Assembly: GCF_031143425.1 (NCBI RefSeq)
Contig: NC_090447.1
Location: forward strand, 847,917,760 to 847,981,759
Reading direction: 5' to 3'
DNA from: Pleurodeles waltl
Lineage: Eukaryota > Chordata > Amphibia > Caudata > Salamandridae
DNA length: 64,000 nt
Shown: piece after piece, positions 1 to 13,286 of the stretch
Numbering within the stretch: position 1 is the first letter of the stretch
How the letters are laid out: the number at the start of each line of letters is the position of its first letter
Notes under the pieces: model-generated
The model's input: the letters and a program-made list of their open reading frames with translations, nothing else
Databases searched by the model: none
Told to the model about the DNA's origin: nothing
Position numbers and translations under genes: made by a program

Positions 1-1585
1 AGCAAGGAGTGGACTTTTTTTCTTGGTGTCCAGCGTTGATTGACCGGTACCCTGGGCAATGGCACTGTTCTGCCACTGAAGGTTGCAGTGCCACCAAACT
101 TGACACACTTGCAGGATTTATCCTCCAGATCAGTTGGGTGAAATTTGATCCGGCTGTGGTGTCCAGGTCTTTTGTCAGCAGCCAATCAGTGAACTGGACT
201 TCACTGGTCTCTGGGTCTTTTGTTGCAGGGAGGGATGTCTTCACTCTGGAGGGAGATCTTTGGCGATTTTCAGAAGGGTGGAGGTCCTCTGGGGTTTTGT
301 GGAGTCCATCCGATTTCCGTGCAACCCCTCAGTGATGATTGTCCTGGATACAGCAGGCAGGGCTGGCGCCTTTTCTTTGCGCAGCAGGAATGGAGTTCTT
401 GAGCCTTGGATCTTCTTTGTTGCAGGCCTGCTTGTAACCTTGGAGGCCTAGAGGTGCCCACTAAATACTGCATTTAGTGGGTGTGTAGGGGGGTACCTGG
501 TAGTGATCAATGGGTCATCTACCTTAGGGTGTCTACACCAACTATGTGACCACTTCCTGTGGGCAGAGGTCACTTCCCTATCCCTGATTGGCTATTTTCC
601 TATCATGCAAGATGGAGGAAAATGAAATGGAGGGGTCACCTTGCATGCAACACCTTAGGGGTGGTGGAAGCTGGGGGTGGCCACTCCTTTGTGCAGTTTC
701 CCGCCTTTTCTCCCACCAGAAGTGGGAGTTTGCAATGGGGCGGCCACTTGCTGCTAGCAGCAGGGCTGGGGGTCAAGTTTCAAGGGCGGTAAGTCCTTTG
801 AAGCTCATAGGCAGGGCTGTGCACATTCCTGGGGGAGGAGGTGTAACACCTCTGCCCAGGAAGGGCTTTGTTCTAGGGACCCAGAGAGCACAGGGTTCCA
901 GAATCCTGTCTGGGGGTGGCAGGCTGGTTGTGACCAGCCAGCAGCTATGCCAGGGTAGTAAGCTTTTGCAGAGGGCACCTCTAAGATGGCCCCTAGGTAC
1001 ATTTTGCAATACATCCAATACTGCTACCAGGTTGGATTTATCATTCTGAGTTGTTTGACTCCAAACAACCCAGGGTGCAGAGTGGCCATCATGTAGCTGT
1101 GAAAATCATACTGACCAGTGTCCTGCACATGCATGTAAAATGGCTGCTCTGTTCACTTACTATGTCCTAGGTTTTGCAGGGGCACAGTAGGGGCATATTG
1201 CTCATGCATCTATGCCCACACATGCACCATAGTGCACCCTGCCTTAGGGCTGGAAGGCCTGCCATAGTGGTCATTTACCTATATTGCATGCAGTGTGTAG
1301 TGGGCAGGGCACACAGGCTGTGTGCCATGTCAGTTTTGCATTTTAGGATTGCACCAGGACATTCAGCCTGCAATAGCTGTGCTGGGTGTACATGGATGCA
1401 TGGTCTCTAAGGGTGACACAACCTGTGCTGCTGCCCTCATGTCCCTTCCCTTAGTACCCCATGCCCTAGATACCTAAGTACCATTTACAAAGGACTTGTA
1501 GTGGCAGTTAAATGTGTTGCCAATTTTGACAATATTTGTATCCATTTAAGGGGGAGAACACTGGCACTAGGACCTGGTTAGCAAC
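1..1585 (+). repeat. Truncated LTR-like interspersed repeat
   Basis: No gene is visible; short open frames here lack codon-like composition. The stretch belongs to the same broad repeat class as 49238-51948: a 20-base identity lies at 1247-1266 and 51685-51704 in the same orientation, and both have a GC-rich stretch with a gtgtaacac motif (about 840 and 51266). The segment near 1560-1587 also resembles the terminal part of the other copy around 62585-62605 (an 'actgg...cctggttagca' pattern). The left end lies outside the window and the right end is lost near 1585. Assignment as LTR-derived rests on recollection of abundant newt repeats and is unverified. Confidence 0.45.
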
Positions 1586-3689
1586 TATCACATGCACTAC
1601 AGTCCAAGTTGCATTTAGAAACCAGGCAAAAAGTGGGTCTGTGGGTGTTCTGTAACAAGGGGCCAGTTGCCCACACAGTCCACTGTTCATCCTTAAAAAT
1701 ATATAAATGTTATCCTAATATAGTACCTTTTAGGTAGACTCAAAATATCTCTTGTTTTGGACTATATTGTCAGATGAACAATACTTATGCTAAAATTGGG
1801 TACCTTGCTTTTGAATGCAAAAGGCACTGACAATGCACTGACAGTTCGTCCGGAACATGTGATTTATGTGATTGGTGAGAGGGGTGCAAGACGTCAGGCA
1901 TCTACCTCTTAATTGTCTGAATGTGACTGTTATTTATCCTAGAAATCATTTTATAACACCATTTTGTTTTTTAAACGTAAAATTACAAACGTTGATGAAT
2001 TGGTTGAACTGGTAAAAGCTCCACCAAATAAGTTGGTCTGTTAGAACCTTTTAATAATTTTAAAATGTTTTCAAAACATTTTTAATTGCTGTTGATATGT
2101 GTCACACATGTTTATATATAAATCCTTTTATACATTGTTGATCTCTGATGAGATCTAAATCAATAAAATTTTGCCTCGATTTTGGTCTATACCAGGGCAC
2201 TGATAATAAATTGTCCCAATAACTCATGTTATTTAGAACAACTGTACTAATAAACAAACATTCACACATTCATTACTACCAGAGTAGAGTGAAATTCAGA
2301 TGAAGAAAACATTATTTTCTGCCTTGCTGTTTGCATATTACAATTACTTTCATGTTGGAAAAAGCTCTCCTTACAGTTAGGAGACCTCTTCAGTGTGATT
2401 TTACCTAATGCTAATGCTATTGCATTAGCAGTCTATGCATATGCTATTTATTACCATATTTGAGGGATGAAAGGGGCATTATGACCCTCTTGGGACTCTA
2501 CCTCTTATGAATCATGGCCCCTCCACACGTTCACCAAAGACAACAAAACATATTATACTCTGTTCTTCTGCATATATACTGTGTATTGCTTAACAATATG
2601 TTTTCAGTAGCCATATATTTGCAACCATCCACTTCTTTCATCAGAACTATAAATCCCTGTACATAAAATGTGGACATTCCTTAGCACATTTCTTTCCTCG
2701 TTTCCTTATTCAACATACACCAGGATGATTCATATGTTTGTGGTAATAAGAGAATACTTAGTGGTACAGCCCTGGTAATCAGCAAGGCCTAGCACCAGAA
2801 CATTATTCTTTTTTGATCTGCTATATCTCAATGAAGCACCTTGTGCAAACCCTCCAAATTGTTGATGGGCTCACTAATAAAGGCAGTTCACAATCATCAG
2901 TTTTTTTCCTCTACCGACGACAACAGTGCAAGTGTAGAGATGATTTTATTCTGGTTACCGTGTTTGGCAAAATGCATCAGTCAAGGACGTGACAGAAAAC
3001 CCAGTTTTGATATCACATTTTTGATCATTTACTGGGAAGGCTGAACATGGAGATTGAGGCAAGTTTTGTTTTATTTACTGGACAGCTGCAATTTGCCCTT
3101 CACTTCTTCATTTGGTGTTCCTTAAACAGTATTGTCAGGGGAAGAGGGCGCTCTGTATTTAACAATTTACATTTGTGAGAATTGACTATCTCCATTAGAA
3201 GACATAACTCTTTTTTGGGGATATGTGTTATGTGTACAGTGTTATGAGATGTCTGTAGTGTTGATACAAGATACAATTATATATCATGTGCTTCATGCTT
3301 TTACAGGCTGGGTCAGTATGCATTTGGGGGAAGACCTGATTAAGATTTAGCTTGGAAGAGCAGGTATTTTAGGACAGAAAGAAAAATGGACTGACGTGCA
3401 TTCAGGTAATAGGGATATGAGCTACGTCTGTTATGCAAGACGTGTATGTTGGTGATGACTCACATGCAGTGACATGCCAAAAAATACAAGTACAAGAAAA
3501 CATTTTTATGGGTGGTTTCTTATTTGTACCTAGAGATGTGTACCCATGAGATAACATAAACAGTAAAAGTTGTCAGAATTTCATTAGTGTTTTTGGCTTT
3601 TATAGATGTTTGTGGTAGAAGCAGGACATCCTTGTTTCGAAATATGCAGTGGTATTCCATCTTTGATATGTTAGGTATTCTGTTCTTGG
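1586..3689. other. AT-rich stretch with no recognised feature
   Basis: I see no convincing coding frame, RNA gene or terminal repeat here. Scattered frames of 60-67 codons are no longer than expected by chance. It may hold the 3' side of the antisense LINE relic that follows, but I could not place an end. Confidence 0.4.
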
Positions 3690-6560
3690 GCACTGTGAGT
3701 GATCCTTCTTGTTTCTTGGTTTTACATAAAGTTCCTCCCTTAATGTTATTAGCAGGATTCTTATTCTTATTTTATACCTTGAGTTTAAAATGTGGAAGCA
3801 TTTTCAGCACTTAAAGTAGCTTGTTTTTGCTGGGAATAATTGTATTGTTTGCTGTCTTCTTGTATGGCAGAACAAATAGTTGTGGAGTCAATCAGGAGTT
3901 TAACACCCATTTCAGGAGGGGATTTCATGAGTTTCAGCTGTTGACCTGTTTATTGCCCTGTACTCTAAGAACAGTAGTTTGAAAGTAGATATTCTGGCAT
4001 AATGCAGCCAGCACAGAGCCTTCATAGCTGTTGAAATATGGGTGGAAATTATAAGGTGTAGACGTCTTGCTGCTGTATTTTGAAATTTTTGTGGAGTTGT
4101 CTCAAGGTAAATATTGATACTCTATTGAATAGTGTATTGGCAAAGTCCAGAGGCGATTGCTTGAACCTTCTGCAGGAATCCAATATGAAGGAAGATGCAT
4201 AACAGTGTCCTCATTATGAAATTTGGATTGGGTGAATTGAATGACTTGTGGCATCATGGAAAGTGCTGATTCCATGACAATGCTTAGGTTCCATGCTCCA
4301 GAAAAGTTTTAGCAGCAGTCACAGGTCTTCAGACCACTTTGTTAAGGAGTTGTAGAAGTGTAGCTTTTCCATTTCCTGCAACTTAGGGATTTCTGCTTTT
4401 GAGGTGTTGAGTTTGACCTGAGCCTCTATTCATCGATCGTTGACTTTGAGGCATTGTTCTAGTTCAAGGTCATTTGATTGATCCATTTAGAGGATTAACT
4501 GAGTATCTTCTGCATGATTGTAGCAGGTAAGGTTGAAACAATTGATGAGGTCTGGGAGTTGTTTGATTCAGACACTGAGCATAAGCAGTGAGATAATTTA
4601 TCCTTGTGGGACTACTCTTGCCGTGCTGCGTGGTTTGGAGGAGAATGGGGGGATAGAGTTGAAGGCCGTCCTGTTTTTTGGGTAGGAGTCCATTCAGTTA
4701 AGGACCTTCTTTTCATGCCATATCAGTCTGCTCAATAAGATTTCATGATGTATTGTGCTGAATAGTTCTGATAGATTCAAGAGAATTAGTTCTAGTCATT
4801 CCAGCTTTATCCACCATGGTTGTCAGAACATTCCAAATGGAGATCAAGGCAAATGCCTATTCCTAGCCAGAAGCCTGTTTGATGCTTAGATAATAAGTAA
4901 TTTTCCTCCTTTTGTTTTGAAATATGGAAGAATTTTGTGCTTTTCTATAAATTTTCTGAGGAATGCCCCATTAGAAATGTGCCTTTGGAGTCTGTAGGGC
5001 CCCTGTTATTTTTCTTAATTAGTGGTCATATGCATGCTATTCTGAGTTTTAAAGGTAGCATTGCTATAGTTATGGACCTGATGATACACAGGGTTGGGAT
5101 CGCTGCTGAGGTTGGCAGCAGGATTTTTGGAATAGATCATTTGGGTCAAAGGTCTCAAAGTTCGCTGGCTGGTCCTTCCGATCTCCCTAGCTCATAGAAC
5201 TCCATGAGAAGCAGTTGCTGGTAGGAGAAAAGAGTGGATGCATATTTCGCCAGTGAGCTCCAATAGTGGGTTTGTTGAAAATGTCCTTAATAGGTAAACA
5301 TCTATCACTTGCCTTACAAAATGTTTTTGGAGATGAAATGGTTGGCTGTTTGCTTAAAAAGCTCTGAAAGTACCTGATTATTGTGTGGTCCCTTCAAGGG
5401 ACATTTGGCTGTAGTAATCACACTTGAGAAGTAGGCCTTGTTTGCCTTTTGATGTATGATTTGTACATGCTATTGTGTCTTTATCGGCATGTTTTTCCTA
5501 GTAACATCTTGGATATGTGCCATGGTCTTTGAAGGGCACTTATTTGTGCTTTTAAAATTGAAAGTTTCTTCCATTTCGTTTGTTGTCTTGACTTTCTTAG
5601 GAAATAACATGATTGAGGGCAAAGTTGATCCTGCCATATAGCTTATCTTTTTAGTTTGTGTATTCCATCTTTATTTTAGTGGTTTTTCTCATTAATCGCA
5701 AAGGAGTTGTCTCCATTGTCCATATGTTTTTACATAAGAAAGGGAGATGGTTAAACATTTTGTTAGAATATTATGATCTATCATGATGGGAAATGTTTGC
5801 TTTACTGGACTGGATCAGTACATGTAATGTTCAGTAGCTCTGAATTGCAGCCTTCAGTGTGTGTTAAGCTCTGAGTCTGTCTCAGTCCAGATTTGGAAGT
5901 GACTGAGGGTGGTAGTCCAAACGTGATCAGTATAGGCTGTGACAATTTTGGTTTGTCAAGCCCAAGGTTAACTTCACTGAGGATGCAAAAGTTGGTATGT
6001 TTGATGGCAGTGTCTAAAATGGTGTGTAGAAAGGAATCTGTGAAAGTTATGTTATTTGATGGAAGTCTGTATTGTAGTAGAAAAGTATATGAGAACATTG
6101 TGATAGGGTGGCATTTTGTCAGTAGAGATTTGTATCCTGTTATTTATACGCATTCTATGTCAGTGATTGCTCTGTCTTCCAAAAATAGCACAGCTAGATG
6201 ATCTCCTTATTGGGCCGCGTAGCTTTGCGTGAAGCATTGGCATCTTGGTGAAATTGCCTGGTGGAGTACTGAAGGCGTATCATGTCTCAACCCCATTTCC
6301 TTAATGAAAAAGTGGTCTGTTATTTTGTTAGGCAATAGGTCACAGTGATATTCTTTGTTTTTGAATACCAATCTGTCATTTCTGAACATTCAGCTTAGCT
6401 GGAAGGCAAGGCATTTACGAGTTAAAGAGGTACCAGGTAATGATTATTGTATATGACAACTGCTGTAATTTCTGGATTTTGCAAAAGGAGGTCAACAGTG
6501 TTTTCTTTTTGTTCGATTACATCGCAGTGTTCATTCATTTTCTTGGGTATATCCCTTCCT
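3690..6560 (-). mobile_element. Degenerate L2/CR1-type LINE relic, antisense
   Basis: Read on the minus strand, this stretch carries broken pieces of a non-LTR retrotransposon ORF2. A VVPQG-like motif lies at 4603-4616. Downstream on that strand an A-E-D-T-Q string at about 4499-4513 corresponds to the YADDTQ catalytic region of L2/CR1 reverse transcriptases. Further upstream (5802-6098) a 98-codon frame includes a THTEG string at about 5851-5866, in the place where the endonuclease of these elements has PTHxxGH. Stops and frameshifts are frequent, so the copy is old. The motif order (endonuclease, then VPQG, then ADDTQ) agrees with one element on the minus strand. Both ends are approximate. 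Confidence 0.55.
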
Positions 6561-8081
6561 CAGAAGAGATTGCGAATGTTCTGTTAATGTGGGAGTGGGC
6601 AATCAAATAAAGGTGAGAGTATACTCAGGGCGTGAGGCCCCAAAGGGAAATTTCTTTCATTATAGCCTACAGTAATAATTTCATAAATCAGTGAATGGCT
6701 GCAAGCTTTCATTTGCATTAAATGTGTGCCAATCACCTCAATAGTTTGTCCATTAAAATATTGTACAGTTCCAGAAGTGGCTTCTATTTTATGACCTAGT
6801 GCTCGATTTCTTTTGTTAAATGTGTATTTAGATACAAAAGCAAAGTACTTCCAGTAGCTGCAATAAATACATTTTATAACGCATTATTAATATATACTCT
6901 TAGCTGGTCAGAAATATATATGCCTCTTAGCTGCTACTTTCACGATTCTTTACAACAGTCAATATTTACCTTCATTAGGGGCCTTTTAAATTCAGTGGCT
7001 AGGAAACTTTTTTAGAATATTCCTGGGCTGTATAATTTTGCATGATTTACTCCATGTGACATTTATTTCCATCAGTTTATTGTGAATTCCGAAAAGGATT
7101 CATCAATAATTTCAATTTGACCAGAAACAAAGCAGTTGCATCCAAGCTGGATTTTCTTCATCTTTGTTTTTTGGAATGATCTCATTCCATTTGTACTATT
7201 GCTTCACCGCTGCGATTTATACTGTTGATATATTTCTTGGCCATTATGTGTGTCGACTTTTCGTAGAGAAGCCTCATCTCCATACAATACCATAGTGAAC
7301 AGTTTATTTAAATTTTAATTAAAAATCATTTTCTTTTGTTTTTAAGAGCCTTTCAGTTGCTTTCTGAACGAAGTTTATGTCCCATTCTTTGCACAGAAAA
7401 GCCTTGCAAATTGATGACTTTATTGAATATTTAAGTTGTCAGTTTGAGTTTCTCTGTGTGGTTTGCCACTTTTTTGCTTTGTCATTGCAAATGGGAAAAC
7501 ATAGGTGCTCTAGATAAAGGATTTTCTGAGGGACTGGTGTATTTGAATTGTTTGGACCTACAGTGACATCTGTTCCATCTACCTTTCTACTGCATTAATT
7601 TTTCCGCCTTTTCTATCTTTAGGTCGAGGGTGCAAGCACTTTGACCTGTTGTGAGTATTGTCGTCTTTTAACCATGCCCATGTCATGCCCATCACTTTCA
7701 CTCGTACGTGGGCTTGCAGTTAAAAATCACTTTGTGTCACTGGTAAATGCTTTACGTTTGTACCGCCTTGATGCTCTTTTTGTCACTCCTTGCGCACTGC
7801 CCATTTTACATGGATTATTGCAATATGGCTGATATACTTACGATATACTATGGTGCTCACAGCACGAACAGGCACAACAGTGTTAACTTGATTGCGGTAT
7901 TGGTGCGCTGGTCACATTGTTCACAATTACCTAATAAGAGTCATTTCTTGTGGCCCTCCCCTTAAAACACTTGAAATTGATGAATGCTTTGCGTAAAACA
8001 GAAATCCTCAAGGCAAAAGCGGCTCTCCCGGCACAGTGGGAGAGCCGATACTACAATATTCACTGCACTTGGGAAAACTTG
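6561..8081. other. No recognised gene; one short perfect hairpin
   Basis: No coding frame with recognisable similarity. A perfect 9-bp inverted repeat with an 8-base loop lies at 8021-8046 (stem ggctctccc). It could be a remnant of a small DNA transposon, but I see no terminal repeats around it. Confidence 0.4.
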
Positions 8082-9530
8082 AACCATAATGCGTAGTAGG
8101 GCATTAGTTTTACAAACCATTTTTGCTCATAACTCAGCCTGTGGTGGTCCTAGGACAATAGGACCACCACCAAAACCTTCACGACAACGTGCTGTTTCTG
8201 TGTGTATTATCTTTGGGTCCGCACACTAGGTTAGTGGGGACCCCAAAATAATAACCTCTCCCACCCTTAAGTGTCTGTTGAAGCTCTCTCATGGCTTGAC
8301 CTGTTTTACAGCTGGGAATAGCTGGTGTTTTAAGGGACTTTTTGTGTAATGTTATTGTTATAGGCCTGCTACCCCTAAATATATGGAAGGCACTTTGATC
8401 TCTAGGGGCTAAATATATATGGCTATATTGGATTATTTATTGCCATTTTTTACCTATATAGCTACATGACCATATTTCTTACAAATGCTATTTTCATTGT
8501 GGTGTCCTCTAGGGGTTGTTCACAGCATTACAGTCATATAAACATATTAAAATATTCGTGGCACGGAAACCTGTCCCATAATGCTTTACAGGGCATTACT
8601 TTTACAAAACATTTTTGCTCATAACTCAGCCTGTGGTGGTCCTGGAACAGTGGGACCACCTTCAAAATGTTTACTACAATGTGCTTTCTCTGGGACAGCA
8701 CACTTTTTTGAGTGGGGACTCCAAAATAATAACCCCTACCACCATTCATTGTTTTTCTAAGCTTTTTCATGCTGGAACTTTTGTTTTATAGTGGGGGGAA
8801 GTTATGTTGTATGGGTCTTGTTTGTAATATAATTGCAATAGCTTTATTAACCTTGAAAATGTATAATGTACTATGTTTTCTTGGGGCTAAACGTACGGTT
8901 ATACTGTATTACTTTCTCCCACTGTTTTTTGATGTGGTTATGCTTTCTAAGAGCTAACTGTATGATTACAGAGCCATGTTTCCTTCAGGTACTAGTTTTA
9001 TAGTGGTGTCCTTTAGGGGTTGTTCTGAGTGATGCAGTCAACATACTATAATATTAAGGGCATGAAAATCTGCCCCATAATGCATTGCAGGGCATTACTT
9101 TTACAAAACATTTTTGCTCATAACTCAGCCTGTGGTGGTCTTAGGACAATGGAACCACCTTCAACATGCTCTTTCTGTCTACATTATCTCTGGGCCCCCA
9201 CACAAGGTTAGTGGGGACCCCAAAATAAAAACTCCTCCCACCATTCATTGTCTTTTAAGCTTTCTCATTGCTACAAAATTTGTTTTACAGCTGGGAGAAG
9301 TTTTGTTTTAAAGGCGTTGTTTGTATTATCATTGCAAAAGGCCTGCTAGCCCTAGAAATGCTCTCTAGGTCCTAGGTTTATGGTTACACTGCATTACTTT
9401 CTCCTGTTTTTTTCATGGGGCGCGTTCCTCCTAGGGGCTAACAATATGGTTACATGACCATGTTTCTTACAAATTATATTTTTGTGATGGTGCCGTCTTG
9501 GGGCTGTTTTGGGCATTACAGTCTAATGCC
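8082..9530. repeat. Tandem array of three ~495-bp units
   Basis: Three head-to-tail diverged copies. The anchor 'tttttgctcataactcagcc' recurs just after 8099, 8591 and 9090, giving periods of about 492 and 499 bp. Each unit also holds a gtggtcct...aggaccac inverted repeat and a 'ggggac(c/t)ccaaaataa' block. No coding potential is visible. Divergence between units suggests an old array. The family is not identified. Confidence 0.8.
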
Positions 9531-10402
9531 AAAAGTTTATTTCTGATATAGGTTTATATGATAATTGTATATGATTTAATAATCTCTCCTTATTACAGTT
9601 GTAACCATAATTCAGGCCAATTTAACATCCTTAGTACACAATGACTGTTTGAACACTCTTGATATGTTTGGGTGACCCTTCTAGTTTATTTCTCCTCTGT
9701 GGCTGTCTTGTGTCTTTTTTTGCGGAATTGTGTTAAATACCCAGCAACTCCGATGGTGGGGTGGTGAAAGTCGTATTCTATTGCAATTAGCATGGCAAAT
9801 TTAAATTAAGATGCTAAATGGCAACATTTTAATTTTTTGCTGCAGATAGAGGAAGAAGGTAAATGGAAAGGATTTAGTTGTATGCGGGGCCACTTGAACT
9901 ATATCGCAGAAAAAGACTAAATTATGAGGCAGGGTTAACCAATTTATGTGGCAAGAAAAGTCCAGTTATGAATTTACAATGCCAATTGCTCCCATTCAAG
10001 CAAATGAGAGACCTATTTCAGTGCACATGCTTCTTGATATTAAAACACAGTTGAAAGTAGTAAGAGTTGTTACTTTGCTCATCTCTGAGATTGCTTACGT
10101 ATACGTACTTCCTTCATTAAATATTACAGCATTTTGGGATTATGTGTGAAACATTAGGGTCTCCCTGCATCTGAATTTCACCCTAATCCCCAAAAGCCTG
10201 TTTACTTGCTCTGATTTGGAGTTGTGTACTTGATATCAAAATATTTTATTCCTTTGTAGCGAGGGCCAGCAGTCATTTGTAGTGGTATCACTTATTTGAT
10301 ATGTTCTTTCATTTGTTCAAATCAACTTTGTGGGTGGGCCTGCTATTTTTGCTTCTCTATTTTTCATGACTGCCACATCTGTTTTATGTTCACCATCGTT
10401 TT
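9531..10402. other. No recognised feature
   Basis: AT-rich sequence with only short open frames (67 codons at most). I see no terminal repeats, RNA gene or coding similarity. Confidence 0.4.
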
Positions 10403-11098
10403 GCGCCAGATGTATGACCATTTGTTCTGCGACTCACAATTTGCGATTTCTTTGTAGATCGTGAATGCAGGTTGCAAAACAAAACGTGCAACAGTGTCTG
10501 AGACACTTTTAACAATTCCCAAATGGATGGCAAGGGACCTGCCTAATTAATATCCTCAAGGCAGGTCGCAATTTGCGACCCATTTGGGAATGGCCGCACT
10601 TACAGGGATTGTGGTCTGCTGGGGCCAGCCGACCACCATGTCTGTGACTGCTTATTAAAGCAAAAACGGGATGCATTTAAAAAATAAAAATGAAATGTTT
10701 CAATTTAAATTTTTCAGAATAGGCAGTGGTCCTTGGGACCAGTGCCTGCTCTGAAAAAATTGTGCCCCCTTTCACAAAGGGGATTTGGTCCCTTGGGGAT
10801 CCCTTCTCATTTGTGAATGGGTTAACACCAGTTTGAAATTGGTGTTAACTACGATTGTTTTGCAACCGCATTCACTGTCACCAAACAATAATTCATCCCT
10901 CTGCAAGTCGCAGTTAGGAGGAGACGCCCTTGAGATGCCCCTTCCTAATTGCGAGTCGCAAACCCTGTTTTGCAAGTCTGTAGCTATACCACAAAATAGG
11001 GATCTGTTTGTAGGGAAACATTTTTTTTGGTTGCAAATGGGCTGATTCTGCGAATCGGCATGTGTGCAACCAACAAAAAGCTACATACATTTGGCCCC
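10403..11098. mobile_element. Harbinger-type MITE, ~0.7 kb
   Basis: The left end begins gcgccagatgtatgacca and the right end, reversed, begins ggggccaaatgtatgtagc, a decayed terminal inverted repeat. The interior is rich in 'tttgcga/tcgcaa' strings and has an inverted block flanking 10515-10590. The ends and the tcgca-rich interior match the Harbinger element at 27632-30133, so this is probably a non-autonomous relative. No clear target duplication remains and no gene is inside. Confidence 0.6.
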
Positions 11099-12271
11099 TA
11101 ATCTCATCTTCTCTTATGGGAGATTTTTGATGGTTTTGGCTTTCGTAGAAGTATTTTGGTTGCTTGATAATCAAATAGGGAGATTTGTCAGGGAACAAGT
11201 CACAATCCGCCCACCCTATTTAGAAGGGGCCGACAAATGAGCATTTTTCAATGCCCATCACTGCCAGTCATACCCTGGTGTTAAGGGTCAGTGAAAGCTA
11301 TGAAATGACCCGATGCCATGGAAAAAAATCTTCCATTGCAAGGGGGCTATTGTTTTTTCTTCCTGCTTTAGGATTTTCTTTTTGAAAAGCATTGAAAGTT
11401 TGCTGCATAACTATTTCATGTTGATGGAGCTGACCTTCAAACTTTCAATTCATATACAGGAACAAACTGTAGCAATGTTGTTTCCTGTAAATGCAAGAGA
11501 TATCCACTATGGCGGTGGACATCTCAAACTATGGTCGACGGGTACTTCCTCAGGGTGACAGAGTATTTTACGTTGTTGCCCTGAAAGAGTAAATATTCAT
11601 CGCCAAACTCTAAATCAGGCCCTAATGTTGATAAGAGCCTTGTTTGTAACAAGAAATGTATTGCAGTACTTAAAACATTGAATTCTATGTGAATTTTACA
11701 AGGGCAACCCCACTGAACTTCACAAATGTATTATTCAAAAAACAGTGAGACATTTCTTTCTGACTGGAAAAGTATACACTGTCTCTGTAAACTTTCCAGG
11801 CCAAATAGGTTTCACCTAAAGAGAAAAGGCAGAAAAGAATCCTCAGAAATAATTTTTACCTTTAAAGACTCAAAAGCTAGCAGGAAGATTGTAGTCATCA
11901 GGCAGTGTAAGAAATTATTACAAACTAACATGCTTTTTAGAGACAAATGTCTTTACATTGTTCAAAAAATATTTGAAAGTTTTTTTAAAGTGGTTGCTGA
12001 GTCCCAAATGCCAGTCATGTTTTAAGTGCAATCCAGTGTACGATGTCACAAACCCAAAGCAGACATTGTCTATGAAAGAAAGATTCTATAATGGCTATTG
12101 GTGGTGATTGTTAGTGAAGCAGGAACAGGTAAAGCGAACATTGTTATCTCATCATTGTACGACCACCTTAAGGCAGAATTGGCATTCATTGGCCAAACAC
12201 TTATTCTCCTTGAGACAGAAAGATTAAACCCCCAATATTGCTTTAAGAGAACCAGGTGGTTACAAAACCAA
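11099..12271. other. No recognised feature
   Basis: Only chance-sized open frames; the longest is 99 codons at 11726-12025 and has no recognisable motif. A phrase resembling a MITE end ('aaatcaggccctaatg') occurs near 11611-11627, but I could not find its partner. Confidence 0.35.
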
Positions 12272-12909
12272 GGCCCAGATTTACAACAAAATGACGGAGC
12301 GTGATGCTGCACCAAATTTGGCAGCGCCCTGCTCCGTCATTTTTAAAACCCAGGGATGCGCCATATTAACAACAGTACGCGCACACCCTTTTGTTTACCT
12401 CTGCGCCAGCGCTGAATTTGCTGCCAAACGCCAATGCAGCCACCCTTGCGTCATGGTACTAGGATGGCTGCGTTGCAGTGGAGATGTCCCTTCCTGCACA
12501 AAAACAATCTTTAATGGTGATTTGCTCTTTCTATGTGTGCTCCAGAATGCAGCTCACATCTAAAGAGCAAACAAATGAGGAGTACTGAAAGCATTTCTCC
12601 TCGTTGTGCCATGATAACGCCACTCCTGGGGTGGTATTAGATTTTGGCACTGCCACAGATGTAGGATTCATGGTAAATCTGAGGCAGTGTCCAAATGCAG
12701 TGGGTGTTGCTGGTATTGCCCACAGCTACACTTACTGCATGCCCCTTCCGCACAAAGTGCTGCGTGTGAAGGGGCCATATTTACAAGGTGGTGCTAAGCC
12801 ACAAAATGTGGCTTAATGCCACCTTGTAAATACGGTGCAGTGCACAGCGCCACCGGAGCGTCACAAAAAGTGACTCTCTGGTGGTGCTAGGGCCTTGTAA
12901 ATCTGGCCC
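12272..12909. mobile_element. Harbinger-type MITE with CAA target duplication
   Basis: The terminal inverted repeats are ggcccagatttacaa on the left and, reversed on the right, gggccagatttacaa, one mismatch in 15. They are flanked by a perfect 3-bp duplication CAA (12269-12271 and 12910-12912). Three-base duplications and GGSCC ends fit PIF/Harbinger. The interior contains a further palindrome at about 12775-12833 whose arms both read acaaggtgg/ccaccttgt. There is no transposase frame, so the element depended on an autonomous relative. Confidence 0.8.
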
Positions 12910-13286
12910 CAAGTACATAATAGACCTGCATCAGCAGCTAGGAATAGGTGAACAAAACGAAACCCAAGCCTAATCTGCAGCTGAATGATAGCCCTACTCA
13001 GATGGAATAATAAGCAATACAAATTACAACGGACCACCTCCAACCAATTAGTCAGTTTGCTAGAGAAGGGCTCACTTAAGAATTTTAACCCCCTGCAGTC
13101 ATTCTCCTAATCTCAGAAGAGTCTTCTTTCCCATTTATAATAGGACATGAAAAAATAATTTCTACGTAAAACTCTATCATTTTTATTTAAATACAACCTT
13201 CAAAATCAACAAATTCTCATCTTTAAAAATATAGTGCTACGAACAGCATAAATCATCCAAAATAATACAGCCCTCTTCAATACTAT
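12910..13286. other. No recognised feature
   Basis: Short unique-looking spacer between two MITEs. No coding frame or terminal repeat seen. Confidence 0.4.

Noticed and set aside
8021..8046. Strong short hairpin considered as a terminator or RNA element
   Set aside because: No bacterial-type gene or U-tract context; in a vertebrate genome it is more likely a transposon remnant.
8082..9530. CRISPR-like array of regularly spaced repeats
   Set aside because: Units are ~495 bp and related along their whole length, without short constant repeats and unique spacers; the genome is eukaryotic.
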